Shown here one piece after another: positions 32,851 through 43,021 of a DNA stretch of 64,000 nucleotides. The DNA comes from UTCFX2 sp963788305. GTDB taxonomy: Bacteria; Chloroflexota; Anaerolineae; Anaerolineales; UBA4823. Made by a program: the position numbers and the translations under genes. Each line of letters opens with the position of its first letter. The first letter of the stretch is position 1. Location: NCBI GenBank assembly GCA_963788305.1, contig CAWBGK010000018.1, forward strand, positions 62,001 through 126,000, in the 5' to 3' direction. Below the pieces are notes generated by a model. The model was not told the DNA's origin and searched no databases. It was given only the letters and a program-made list of their open reading frames with translations.

Positions 32851-33828
32851 TGAAACCTCAGCCAAAAGCCTTCGCTCTCGGATTAATCGGCTACCCGCTG
32901 GAAAAAAGCCTCTCGCCGCAGCTGCATACGGCCGCTCTGAAGGCGCTGAACCTGCCTGGCGAATATCGGTTGTATCCTACCCTGCCAGCTCCCGAAGGCG
33001 AACCGGATCTCGCCAATCTGGTAAACAGGCTTCGGTCAGGCGAGCTTGCACGGACTTAATGTCACGATCCCGCACAAACGGACGATCACCGCTCATCTCG
33101 ACCGGCTTACTCCGCTGGCGGAGGAAATCGGAGCAGTCAATACGGTTTACCTGGAAGATAATCATGCAGTTGGCGACAACACAGACGCACTCGGTTTCTT
33201 GCTGGACCTGGAGCGGCTGACCGGACTCCCGGCTCATAGGGTGGGCAACCCGCCTTCTCCTGGATATGCGATCGTGCTTGGAGGCGGCGGAGCTGCCAGG
33301 GCGGTGAGTTTTGCGCTCATGAGTGCCGGCTGGCAGGTGGACCTCGCGGCTCGCCGGATTGAAGAAATCCAGCCCTGGGTTGAAGGTCTTCAGAAGAAAC
33401 TTGTCTTTCCGGACCGGTCTGCAGGTAGGATTTTTGCGGTTCATCTGGATCCAGAGTCGATCCAATCCCTGACGGCGGACAATTCCAGGTATCCTTTTGT
33501 TTTGGTCGTCAATGCCAGCTCGGCCGGGATGCTTCCGAATGTGGATACCACCCCCTGGCCGGATGGGCTGCCGCTGCCAGCAGGGGCGTTCATGTACGAT
33601 CTGGTTTATAAACCGCTTGAAACCCGCCTGGTTCGAGAGGCACGCGCGGCGGGCTGCCCGGCTGCCAATGGGCTAGGGATGCTTGTGGAGCAAGCGGCGC
33701 GTGCTTTTGAGCTCTGGACCGGACAAGAGGCCCCGCGCCCGGCAATGCGCCAGGCTGTTGGTCTGGACGCAGAGGGAAGTGCAGTATCTCGATCACGGCA
33801 ATTCGATCTGAGAGAGAGACAATCATGA
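32850..33828 (+). CDS. aroE: Shikimate dehydrogenase, one frameshift
   Basis: Reduces 3-dehydroshikimate with NADPH. Visible are GYPLEKSLSPQLHTAAL, GLNVTIPHKRTI with the catalytic Lys, GAVNTV, GDNTDALGFL, the nucleotide-binding GGGGAARAVSFAL, NASSAGM and GLGMLVEQAARAFELWTG. One extra base near 33047 breaks SGEL from HGLNVT. ATG 32850 overlaps the corrected aroA stop (TGATG); an in-frame ATG at 32844 is less likely. About 325 residues, longer at the C-terminus than usual by some 25 residues. Confidence 0.92.
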
Positions 33829-35028
33829 AAACTGCCGCCAGGATGGAAGCCCTCAGACCTCATTTTTTTGCTGCTCTCAGCGGGCGCATCGCGTTATTGA
33901 AGGCTCAGGGTCGCGAGGTCATCCGGCTGGATGAAGGTTCACCTGACCTGCCGCCGGCCCCCCATATCCTTGAAGCGTTGAATCGATCGGCGCGGCGGCC
34001 TGACTCGCACAGCTATCAACCGCACCGTGGCCCGCAGCACCTCCGCCAGGCCTGGGCGGATTGGTATGCCGGTCATTATCGAGTGAACATCGACCCGGAA
34101 ACTGAAGTCATCCCGCTGCTGGGGTCTAAAGAGGGCATCTTTCACTTGAGCCAGGCTTTCCTGGGACCAGGAGATCATGCGCTGGTCCCCGATCCTGGCT
34201 ATATCAGCTATACCCGCGGCGCCTTTTTCAGGCGCCGGTGTGCAGCCCTTCTCGCTCCGAGCAGAAAATGGTTACCTGCCCGAGCTGAAAGCGATCCCGG
34301 ATGAGATTTTGAAGACGACGAAGCTGCTCTGGCTGAATTACCCAAACAATCCAACTGGGGCAATAACCGACCTGGAATTGTTTGAAGTTGCGGTAGAACT
34401 CGCCAGGAAACACGACTTTCTGGTCTGCCATGATGCTGCCTATGGGATGGTCTATTTCGATGGGGTCCAGCCACCCAGCCTGCTTCAAGTGGAAGGAGCA
34501 AAAGACGTTGGGGTGGAGTTCAACACGCTTTCAAAGTCGCACAATATGGCTGGCTGGCGGACCGGAGCGCTGCTTGGCAATCGAGAGGCAGTAAAGGCGC
34601 TGTTCACACTGAAGACCAACGCCGACAGCAGCCATTTTCTCCCGATCTTAGAAGCCTCCACTGCGGCGCTTACCGGCGACCAGACCTGGCTGGAGGAACG
34701 CAACCAGACCTACCGCCGCCGCCGGGATGCCCTGCTGAAGGGATTGCGCAAAGCCGGGATCGAAGCAGCAGAGCCGCGCGCCTCGCTGTACGTCTGGACC
34801 CCGGTGCCGGAAGGCTGGGATTGTGAATCATTTACTGTCGAAGCGCTCGAAAATGCCGGTGTCAGCCTGACGCCAGGCACGGTCTTTGGACCAGGCGGAG
34901 CAGGTTTTGTCCGGATATCGATCACTGCCCCGGAAGAGCAGATCGAGATCGCGATGGAGAAGCTGGGCTCGTGGTTGGCGGATTCGCCTAAGCCTTGCGA
35001 TTATCCCCAGCCAAAGATTGGACGCTGA
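33825..35028 (+). CDS. Class I/II aminotransferase, probably aromatic, one frameshift
   Basis: Fold-type I PLP enzyme of about 400 residues: IRLDEGSPDLPPAPHILEAL, GSKEGIFHLSQAFLGPGDHAL, NYPNNPTGAITD, CHDAAYGMVYFDG, the PLP lysine in FNTLSKSHNMAGWRTGAL and FVRISITAPEEQI. The frame changes near 34235. Sequence resembles LL-DAP/aspartate aminotransferases of Chloroflexota and Firmicutes, but the location between aroE and aroC suggests transamination of hydroxyphenylpyruvate to tyrosine. ATG overlaps aroE (ATGA). Confidence 0.85.
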
Positions 35029-35093
35029 CGGCGTTGAGGGCGAAAATGAGCTCCCAGTTTTTGAGACAGGTTGAAAGGCGAAGGAGATAAGAA

Positions 35094-36271
35094 ATGCCGC
35101 TTCGATTTTTAACTGCTGGTGAATCGCACGGACCAGCTCTGGTTGCCGTGCTGGATGGGATGCCTGCCGGGATCCGGTTGAACAGCGAAATCATCGATCT
35201 ACAGCTCGCTCGCAGGCAGCAGGGGTACGGCGCTGGACCCCGTATGAAAATCGAAAAGGACCACGCCAGCATTTTAGGCGGGATTATGGAAGGCTTTACG
35301 ACCGGGGCGCCACTGGTGTTTCAGATCGAAAATGCTGATCATGCCAGATGGAAAGGAAAATCCATCCCGCCGTTCACAATCCCGCGACCGGGGCACGCTG
35401 ACTTGAGCGGCGCCTTGAAATACGGCTATTCCGACCTGCGGCCGGCGCTTGCAGCGCGCCTCTGCCCGCGAAACGGCCGCCCGAGTCGCAGTCGGCGCAG
35501 CCTGCCTGAGCTTCCTGGCTCACTTTGGGATCAAGGTTGGCGGGTACGTTCGATCTATAGCCGGGATTGAGGCGGATATCGACGAAAACGAGCCCTTTAC
35601 AGATCGCTTTGAGCGCTCAGAATCCAGTGAAGTCCGCTGTCCAGACCCATCTGCTGCCCATCAGATGGCCGACCGGATTCGCCAGGCAATGGTCGAGCGC
35701 GACACGCTGGGAGGGGTGATCGAGGTGACCGTGTTGGACCTTCCGCCTGGGTTGGGATCCTACGCCCAATGGGATCGCCGGTTGGAAGCCCGCCTCGGCG
35801 CGGCGGTGCTGAGTGTCCCGGCTGTTAAGGGAGTGGAATTTGGAAGCGCATTTGCCAACACAGCTCTTCCCGGTACCAGAGTCCATGATGCGATCCGAAA
35901 GGACGGCGAGCTCCTGGTCCGTCCGACGAACCGGGCTGGAGGCCTGGAAGGCGGGGTGTCCAATGGGGAACCGCTGGTCGTGAGGGCAGCGATGAAGCCG
36001 ATCGCAACGACCCTCGCACCGCAGCAGACCGTCGACCTGCTCAGCGGCTTGGAAACCAGCACCCAGTACGAGCGATCGGATTTCTGCCCGGTGCCGCACG
36101 CGGTGCCCTATTCTGGAAGCGATGGTTGCATTTGTGGTTTCTGACGTTCTGATCGAAAAACTGGGAGGAGACACCCTCAGCGAAATGTTGGACCACTTCG
36201 CAAAGCTCCCCAGGGCAAGGCTCTCTGATTTAGCGATGGATGGGACGCCGCACCTGTTTTGGCCCGAATGA
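35094..36271 (+). CDS. aroC: Chorismate synthase, two frameshifts
   Basis: FMN-dependent elimination of phosphate from EPSP. Signatures: GESHGPALVAVLDGMPAGI, RRQQGYGAGPRMKIE, RPGHADLSGALKYG and ASARETAARVAVGA, then NRAGGLEGGVSNGEPLVVRAA and MKPIATT. Frames change near 35455 and near 36110; the second restores ILEAMVAFVVSDVLIEKLGG to the stop at 36269-36271. About 392 residues, normal. GAAGGAGA precedes the ATG. Confidence 0.94.
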
Positions 36272-36349
36272 ACCGGAACCTTTTCTCTTCAGCATCGTCT
36301 GATCACAGGAAGAAGAAAGCCATTGGTTCAGAGGATTGAGGAGGAAGAA

Positions 36350-37673
36350 ATGAAGAAACAAAACAGCAAACGACCATATTGGCTCTGGATTGGAGTTATT
36401 GGATTGGGCGCAATATTGAATGCATGCGGACCGGCAGGAATGGCGAGCGAGCCGAAAGGCAGTGTGATGCAGTCGAAAGTTCAACGAATTGAGAATCCGC
36501 AGGTCCCGGCGGACGATCTGGCCGATCTGGTGGAGGGCAACCGAACCTTTGGGCTGGATTTCTACCAGAAAATCCGAGAGAAAGCTGGCAACCAGTTCTT
36601 CTCCCCGTTCAGCCTCTCGACAGCGTTGGCGATGACGTATGGCGGGGCACGTGGAATTACAGAGGAACAAATGGCAGCTGTTCTCCATTTTGAGCCTCCT
36701 CCAGGAGAACCTGCACCCGGCTTTTAATGCCCTGGACCAGCAGATCAATCAGGACAGCAAGTCAACATCGAGCAGCGCAGACCACCAGCCTTTTCAGCTG
36801 GATGCGGCGAATTCGATCTGGGGTCAGAATGAATATCCTTTTCTGCCAGAATACCTGGACCTGTTAGCCCAACACTATGGAGCCGGTCTGCGCCTGACAG
36901 ATTTTGTCAAGGATGCCGAAAGTGCCAGGCAAAAAATCAACCGCTGGGTCAGCGAGAAAACCCAGGATAAGATCAAAGACCTGATCCCGAAAGGCGGTGT
37001 TAATGAAGATACTCGCCTGGTGCTGGCCAATGCGATCTATTTCAAAGCCGACTGGCTGTTTCCGTTTGAAAAGGACGGAACCGCCGACCGGACTTTCCAC
37101 CTCCTGGACGGGACGCAGATCGATGTCCCTACCATGAGCTTTGATCGGGCGAAGACACTGGCATATCTGGCCGGGGAGGGGTTCCAGGCGGTCGAGCTGC
37201 CTTACCAGGGCGAGCAGGTCAGCATGCTGATCATGGTGCCCGATGAGGGAGGTCTCGAGGATTTTGAAGCGGGATTGGACGGAAAGAAAATAGACCAGAT
37301 CCTAGCCTCCGCCCAGCCGACCCTGCTCAACCTTTATCTGCCGAAATTTGAGTTCACAGTCGATTACCAGCTCAGCGACCTGCTGGTTGAGATGGGGATG
37401 CCGGATGCTTTCTGTACCGGAAGCCCGGATTTCTCCGGGATGGATGGAGAAGGGAATCTGTGTATTGATAAAGTCTTCCACAAGGCTTTTGTTGCCGTCG
37501 ATGAAAAGGGGACCGAAGCTGCTGCGGCTTCCGCGGTCGTGATGATGGAAATGTCAGCGGTGGTTGATCAAGCCGTCGTGTTGAACGTGGACCGGCCGTT
37601 CCTGTTCCAGATTCTCCACAAACCGACGGGAACGGTGCTGTTCATGGGCAGAGTGGTCGACCCGCGCAAGTGA
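36350..37673 (+). CDS. Serpin, lipoprotein-anchored, one frameshift
   Basis: Signal peptide with a lipobox-like ILNAC (Cys25) followed by a complete serpin fold: FFSPFSLSTALAMTYGGARG, the breach/shutter strands, DTRLVLANAIYFKADW, and a reactive loop with the inhibitory hinge EKGTEAAAASAVV. Counting from the hinge Thr as P14 puts Met-Ser at P1-P1'. The C-terminus RPFLFQILHKPTGTVLFMGRVVDP is canonical. The frame changes near 36705. GGAGGA precedes ATG 36350. Serpins trap serine proteases, rarely cysteine proteases. It sits inside the aro gene row without obvious metabolic link. Confidence 0.92.
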
Positions 37674-37710
37674 GTGCCGGGAACGGATAGAAACGAGATG
37701 TCGGACAGTC

Positions 37711-39276
37711 ATGCCACGGGATTTCATATACATATACGGTCCGCCTGCTTCAGGGAAGACCACGATCGGCCGGGCTCTGGCGGAAAAACTGGGGCTGGCA
37801 TTTTACGATCTCGATGAACAGATCGAACTCCGACAAGGTCGGACCATCCCGGAGATTTTTGCGTCTGCCGGGGAGGCTGGATTTCGACTCTGCGAAGCTG
37901 AAGCGCTGAAAGATGTCGCCCTCAGGCCGTCCGGGGTCTGCGCCCTGGGAGGAGGTGCGCTGCTCCTGCAACAAAACCGGTCGCTGGTGGAATCAAACGG
38001 GCGTGTCCTCTGTCTTTCCGCTTCCTTTGAGACGATTTTGAACCGGTTAGGCGGAGATGAGAGCGGACGCCCGCTTCTGGACGGAGATTCCAAAGCCCAA
38101 CTTCGTGTTCTGCTTGAACACCGCGCCGCGCATTACGCTTCGTTTCCGCTCCAGCTCTCGAGCGCGGATTCGGATGCCGCACAGACCGCCCAGCAGGCAC
38201 AAATCCTGCTTGGGAGGTACCGGGTCGGAGGGATGGGAAAGCCGTATGAGGTGCGGATCCTACCCGGCAGCCTTGGAGACCTGGGCGAGCTGCTGCGCGA
38301 CAAAAACCTGACCGGTCCGCTGGCAGTCGTAAGCGACAGCAATGTGGCTGAGATCTATGCACATCCGGCGATCGCTTCGCTCCACAGTTCCGGTTTCAGC
38401 GCCAATTCGATCGTCATTCCGGCTGGTGAAGCTCATAAAACCTTCGCTACGGTCCAGAGCCTCCTGGACGGTTTCATCAACTGCGGACTGGATCGCTCCA
38501 GCACCGTGGTCGCTCTGGGGGGGGGTGTGGTCGGGGACCTGGCCGGCTTCGCCGCAGCGATCTTCTTGAGGGGGGTACGCTGGGTTGCAGTTCCGACCTC
38601 GCTGCTTGCGATGGTCGACGCCAGCCTGGGAGGGAAGACCGGAGCTGACCTGCCGCAGGGGAAAAACCTGGTCGGAGCCTTCCACCCGCCGGCGCTGGTG
38701 CTGGCTGACTCCAGAAACGCTGGCCACGCTCCCACCGGTGGAGCTGCGCAACGGCCTGGCTGAAGTGGTAAAACACGGTTTGATCGGTGATCCGCAGCTA
38801 TTTGACCTGTGCTCGATCGGGCATGACAGGGATTCGCGATGACTTCTCGGGCTTGATCCGCCGGGCCGTGGCTGTGAAAGTGGGTGTGATTCGATCCGAT
38901 CCGTACGAGCAGGGAGAGCGAGCTACGCTCAACCTTGGCCATACGCTCGGGCACGGACTCGAGCTGGCCACGGATTTTAAGCTGCGCCACGGTGAGGCAG
39001 TCTCAATTGGGACGGTTGCCGCGGCCAGGCTGGCGGAACGGTTGAAGATCGCTCCTGATGGCCTGGCTGAAAAGGTTGAAAAATGCCTGGAGAGGCTTGG
39101 CCTTCCCGTCCAAATCCCTCCCGGAGTCGATCGAGAGCGCCTGATTTCAGCTATGAGCAGGGACAAAAAACGCCGCTCAGGCAGCCTGCGGATTGTGCTT
39201 CCCGAGCGAATTGGGCCTGGTGCGCTGGGGGGTCGAAATCGACGACCCGGCCCGCCTGGTTGAAGTGATGGAATAA
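37711..39276 (+). CDS. aroKB: Shikimate kinase / 3-dehydroquinate synthase fusion, three frameshifts
   Basis: Residues 1-170 are shikimate kinase: P-loop GPPASGKTTIGRAL, DLDEQIELRQGRTIPEIF, CALGGGALL, RPLL. From about residue 175 follows 3-dehydroquinate synthase: YEVRILPGSLGDLGELL, VIPAGEAHKTFATVQSLLDG, ALGGGVVGDLAGFAAAIFLRG, PTSLLAMVDASLGGKTG, NLVGAFHPP, ELRNGLAEVVKHGLIGD, NLGHTLGHGLE, LRHGEAVSIGT and RDKKRRSG. Frames change near 38735, 38810 and 39210. A similar AroKB fusion is known from Thermotoga. Two non-adjacent pathway steps in one chain. Confidence 0.93.
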
Positions 39277-39339
39277 TGAATTTGCCTCCTTTGGTTGTTG
39301 ATCGAAATGATGGAATCTGATGGAACAAAGAGGAATGCG

Positions 39340-39796
39340 ATGATCCCTATCCTGGTTCTGCACGGTCCTAACCTCAACCTGCTGGGCGAGCGCGAGCCGG
39401 AAATCTACGGTCGGCTGACGCTGGCAGAGCTTGACCGCTGTCTGGTCGAGGTTGGTAAAACGCTGGGTCTGGAAGTGCGTTCATTCCAGTCAAACGGTGA
39501 GGGCGAGCTGATCGACGTGCTCCAGGAAGGCGCGCAGATGGGCGAAAGGGGTGGTCTTCAATCCGGGCGGCTACACCCACACCTCGGTTGCGCTGCGCGA
39601 CGCCGTCGCGGCGATCCAGATCCCGGTCGTCGAAGTGCATCTCTCCAATGTCCATGCCCGCGAGTCCTTCAGGCGGGAATCGCTGATCTCTCCGGTATGC
39701 GCGGGTAGCATCGCAGGCTTTGGATGGCATTCGTACAGCCTGGGGATGCAGGCGATTGCAGATCTGGCTGCAGAAGTGAAAATTGTGGGGGATTAG
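39340..39796 (+). CDS. aroQ: Type II 3-dehydroquinate dehydratase, one frameshift
   Basis: HGPNLNLLGEREPEIYG with the catalytic Tyr, FQSNGEGELIDVLQEG, NPGGYTHTSVALRDA, the catalytic His region VEVHLSNVHARESFRRESLIS and GSIAGFGWHSYSLGM are all present. The frame changes near 39545. About 151 residues. ATG 39340 has AAAGAGGA upstream. Last gene of the aro row; it ends five bases before the stop of a convergent gene. Confidence 0.94.
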
Positions 39797-39800
39797 CAGT

Positions 39801-40931
39801 TTAGAGCTGCCCGGACTTAGAAAGGCTCTCCAGCTGGGCCAGGTTGGTTGGATTGGAGTAGCGCTCCAGAGCGAAACCAGGGGCATAATCCGGAAGAGCC
39901 GAGCCAGTCACATGGCTTGCAAGCAGCTCGCCGGAAGCGCAGGCAGCCATCACGCCGAAACCGGAGAGAGCCCCGATCAGGTAGGCTCCCTCAACACCCA
40001 TAGGACCGATCAAAGGGCGGGTTTTCGCGCGTCCCGGTGTAATATCCGTCATCCAGGTATGCTGCCTCTTCCGAAGTCCAGTTCAGCTTCTGCGGGTCGC
40101 TCCAGATCACGAGTGGAGCTCCCCGGTCTACCACGGCCTGCGCATCCTTAATGGCAAGCTTCAGGTGCAGCTCATGGTAAATCGGCAGGTCGAGGTCTCA
40201 GCATCTTGCCAATACCTTTGACAAATGGTCCTGCTGCGTTCACAAAGCATCCGATCAGGATTTCGCGTGCCGTCCTGGAGACGGACGCCGTTTACCCGGT
40301 CGGAGGCAGTTTCCAATCCGGTCACCTTCCCGTTCAACCGATGTACACCGCTTGCTCGTGCTTCCTCCAGCAAGTGCATCCCCAGCTGCTGGGCGCTCAG
40401 CCAGCCAGCCCGGCGTACATGCAGAGCGGCCAGGACGCCTTCGCTCAAAAATGGGAAATACGTCTGGATGAGATCACGGTCGAGCAGCAGATCCGCGCCG
40501 ATTGACTCACAGCTGCCGCCTTCCGGATCGGCTGGCTTATAGGCTGATTCCCCCAAAACCCCGGAGTGCGTTCGCAGCGGTCCAGCTCCAAGTTAGGCGA
40601 TACCCTGTGCTTCTGTTCGAAAACGGTCCAACCGTTCCGGATCGCCGGTGCAGTACAGGTAGCCGCGCCGGTTCATTTTAAATACGTTCCAGCTTGAATC
40701 AGCCAGCTCTTCGAGAAGGTCGATGCTGCGGTCGATAAACTGCACCATTGGCATATCAGGTCACCAGTTTCGATAACATTCGGTGGAATGATCGATATCG
40801 AGGCTTTGCGGGGGCAGCTCGTCCACCAGGATGACGTCGCGGATCCCAGCTCGGGAAGAAAGGAAGTAAGCCGCGCTGATACCGGCGATCCCGGCTCCAC
40901 AGATCACAATAGCAGCACGTTGGTCAACCAT
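39801..40931 (-). CDS. FAD-dependent oxidoreductase (DAO/glycine oxidase family), several frameshifts
   Basis: Starts MVDQRAAIVICGAGIAGISAAYFL, a dinucleotide-binding fold, and continues VILVDELPP, STECYRNW, NRRGYLYCTGDPERLDRF, LLLDRDLIQTYFPFLSEGVL, RRAGWLSAQQLGMHLLEEAR and ends DITPGRAKTRPLIGPMGVEG...LIGALSGFGVMAACASGELLA, the usual C-terminal FAD-contacting region of D-amino-acid oxidase relatives. Frame changes are needed near 40755, 40585, 40240 and 40065. About 377 residues. Likely oxidises a secondary or primary amine; substrate unknown. Upstream is an AlaX gene 20 bases away. Confidence 0.75.
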
Positions 40932-40950
40932 CGTTCAAAATCCAGCCGCC

Positions 40951-41674
40951 TCAATCTTCAATCGCGATATAGATGCGCTTGTTGATCTTGCCCTTGCTCT
41001 TGTAATCAACGACCCGGATCTTGCCGACTTCGGATGTGCTGGCGACATGCGTTCCACCGTCCGCCTGCAGGTCCAATCCGACGATCTCTACCACCCGAAC
41101 CTGCTGGATCCCTTCCGGGAGCAGGTTGATTTTTGTCCGGATCAGGTCCGGGATCGCGAACGCCTGTTCGCGGGGCAAAATCGCCACCTGGATCGGCAAG
41201 TCTCTGGCGACTTCAAGGTTTACAGCTTGCTGGATCGAGTTGACCAACTCGCGCTGCATGGTTTCGAACTCAAAATCCATTCGCCCGTCGAGCGGCTCCA
41301 TATCGCCGCCTGTGACAGAAGCTCCGTAGTCACGAAAAACAACGCCGCAGAGGATGTGAAGCGCTGTGTGAGTTCGCATCAACTTGTGGCGGCGGTCCCA
41401 ATCGATCGAGCCTTCAATTTCTGCACCGATTTCCGGAAGAGGCGTCTCGCCTTCAACGTAGTGGAATACTTCATCGCCGATTTTCTTTGCCCGGCGGACA
41501 GGAAATACCTGCGCGCCTGATTTTATAAGTCCGCTGTCCGCTGGCTGACCCCCACCGCCCGGATAGAAAGCGCTGCGGTCCAGGCTTAAAGCCGCGGTTT
41601 TCGGCGTCGACTGAAGTAACGAGTGCGTGAAATGTCTTCAGATAACTATCGGTCTGGTACAGTAAGTCAGTCAT
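40951..41674 (-). CDS. AlaX-type alanyl-tRNA editing protein, frameshifted N-terminus
   Basis: The second half has the metal-binding RTHTALHILCGVVF (HxxxH), VNLEVARDLPIQV and GGTHVASTSEVGKIRVVDYKSKG; the N-terminus TDSYLKTFHALVTSVD followed in other frames by RSAFYPGGGGQPADSG completes the AlaX/AlaRS editing fold. Frames change near 41590 and 41400-41520. About 240 residues. The usual Cys before GGTH is Asp here. It hydrolyses mischarged Ser- or Gly-tRNA(Ala). ATG 41674 is inferred from homology. Confidence 0.82.
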
Positions 41675-41868
41675 GTTTCCCTCGGGCAATTCTATGATCT
41701 CTCAGCCTTTTTCCTGCCGATTTATTGTACCAGCCTCTTTATGCGATGAAGAATCCTGGTTGATCGTGGTATGATTCCGGGCAAGCGAGGAAACGCGATC
41801 GGCGGAAAGGGAACACCGCTGGCAGGTTTTCCATGCACTAAACAATAATTGATCCTGTAGAAGATAAA

Positions 41869-42915
41869 ATGATGACGGCAGAGCTTGCCCTGTTTTATCC
41901 TGAAGGTCATGCAGCCCATTTTGAATACGGACACCCTGAACGGCCGGAGCGAGTCGAGGCAGTTCGCCAGGTGCTGGTTCAGGCTGGATTTTGGGAGCCG
42001 TTTCCACGCCTGAGTCCTCTGGAAATTTCGATGGACCTGGCGGTTCGAGTTCATTCATCCAGTTATCTTTTAACCCTTGAAAGAGCTTGCACCCAGGGCG
42101 CTCACCTGGACATGGACACATACACGACCCCTGAATCATGGCAGCTCGCCTGGAATTCCGCTGGCGGGGGAGCTGCGGTGGCTGCGGCAGTCTGGAATGG
42201 CGAAGCTAGGCGCGGTTTTGCCCTCACCCGACCACCCGGCCACCATGCAACGAAAACGCGTGGGATGGGATTCTGTTTGATGAATAATATTTCTCTGGCG
42301 GCCGAATACTTGCTTACTTGCCCACTTGAGTCAGCTCGCAACCCCACCCGTTTGGCGATTGTTGACCTTGACCTGCATCACGGCAACGGTACGCAGGAGA
42401 TCTTCTACCAGCGTCGCGATGTGCTGTTCATTTCGACCCACCAGTTCCCTTTTTATCCAGGCAGCGGCCGCCTGGAAGAACGCGGCTCTGGCGAGGGATT
42501 TGGTTATACAGCGAATATCCCCTTCCCACGAAACACCGGCGATCAGGGCTTTCGGGCAGCGATGGATGAAATCATCCTGCCGCTCCTCGATCGTTTTCGA
42601 CCTGAAATGCTGCTGGTCAGCATTGGTTTTGACCCTCATTGGCGTGATCCGCTTGGTTCGCTCATCCTGTCGGCAGCAGGTTTGGGTGCGCTGATTGGGT
42701 CACTGGCCCAGTTTGCCGACCAGAACTGCTCGGGAAAGATTGCGCTTTTCCTGGAAGGCGGCTATGACCTGGGAGTCGCTCGCGCTTGTGGGCTGGCGTC
42801 GGCTGCTGCGCTGCTCGGTATTCAATCCGAAGACTCGATTGGTCCGCCGCCTTACGAAGAAGGCAGCGGCTGGAAGGATGTCCTCAGCCAGGCAAAATCG
42901 CTCTGGTTTTCTTGA
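41869..42915 (+). CDS. Histone deacetylase-like (acetoin utilisation type) hydrolase
   Basis: 348 residues, intact. Zn-dependent deacetylase motifs: HPERPERVEAVRQVL, RPPGHHA, GFCLMNN, the metal ligands in DLDLHHGNGTQE and SIGFDPHWRDPLG, and EGGYDLG. Bacterial members remove acetyl or longer acyl groups from polyamines, proteins or small amides. First gene of a stretch without any frameshift. The second ATG (41872) is equally possible. Confidence 0.92.
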   Translation: MMTAELALFYPEGHAAHFEYGHPERPERVEAVRQVLVQAGFWEPFPRLSPLEISMDLAVRVHSSSYLLTLERACTQGAHLDMDTYTTPESWQLAWNSAGGGAAVAAAVWNGEARRGFALTRPPGHHATKTRGMGFCLMNNISLAAEYLLTCPLESARNPTRLAIVDLDLHHGNGTQEIFYQRRDVLFISTHQFPFYPGSGRLEERGSGEGFGYTANIPFPRNTGDQGFRAAMDEIILPLLDRFRPEMLLVSIGFDPHWRDPLGSLILSAAGLGALIGSLAQFADQNCSGKIALFLEGGYDLGVARACGLASAAALLGIQSEDSIGPPPYEEGSGWKDVLSQAKSLWFS

Positions 42916-43021
42916 AATGGCTCCAGGGCTGAACCAACTACCGTATAATTGGTTAAAATCATCTGTAAAAAGATTTGAAATAGGAAGATGAAATCTTCGA
43001 ATACAGGAGCTGAAAAAACAA

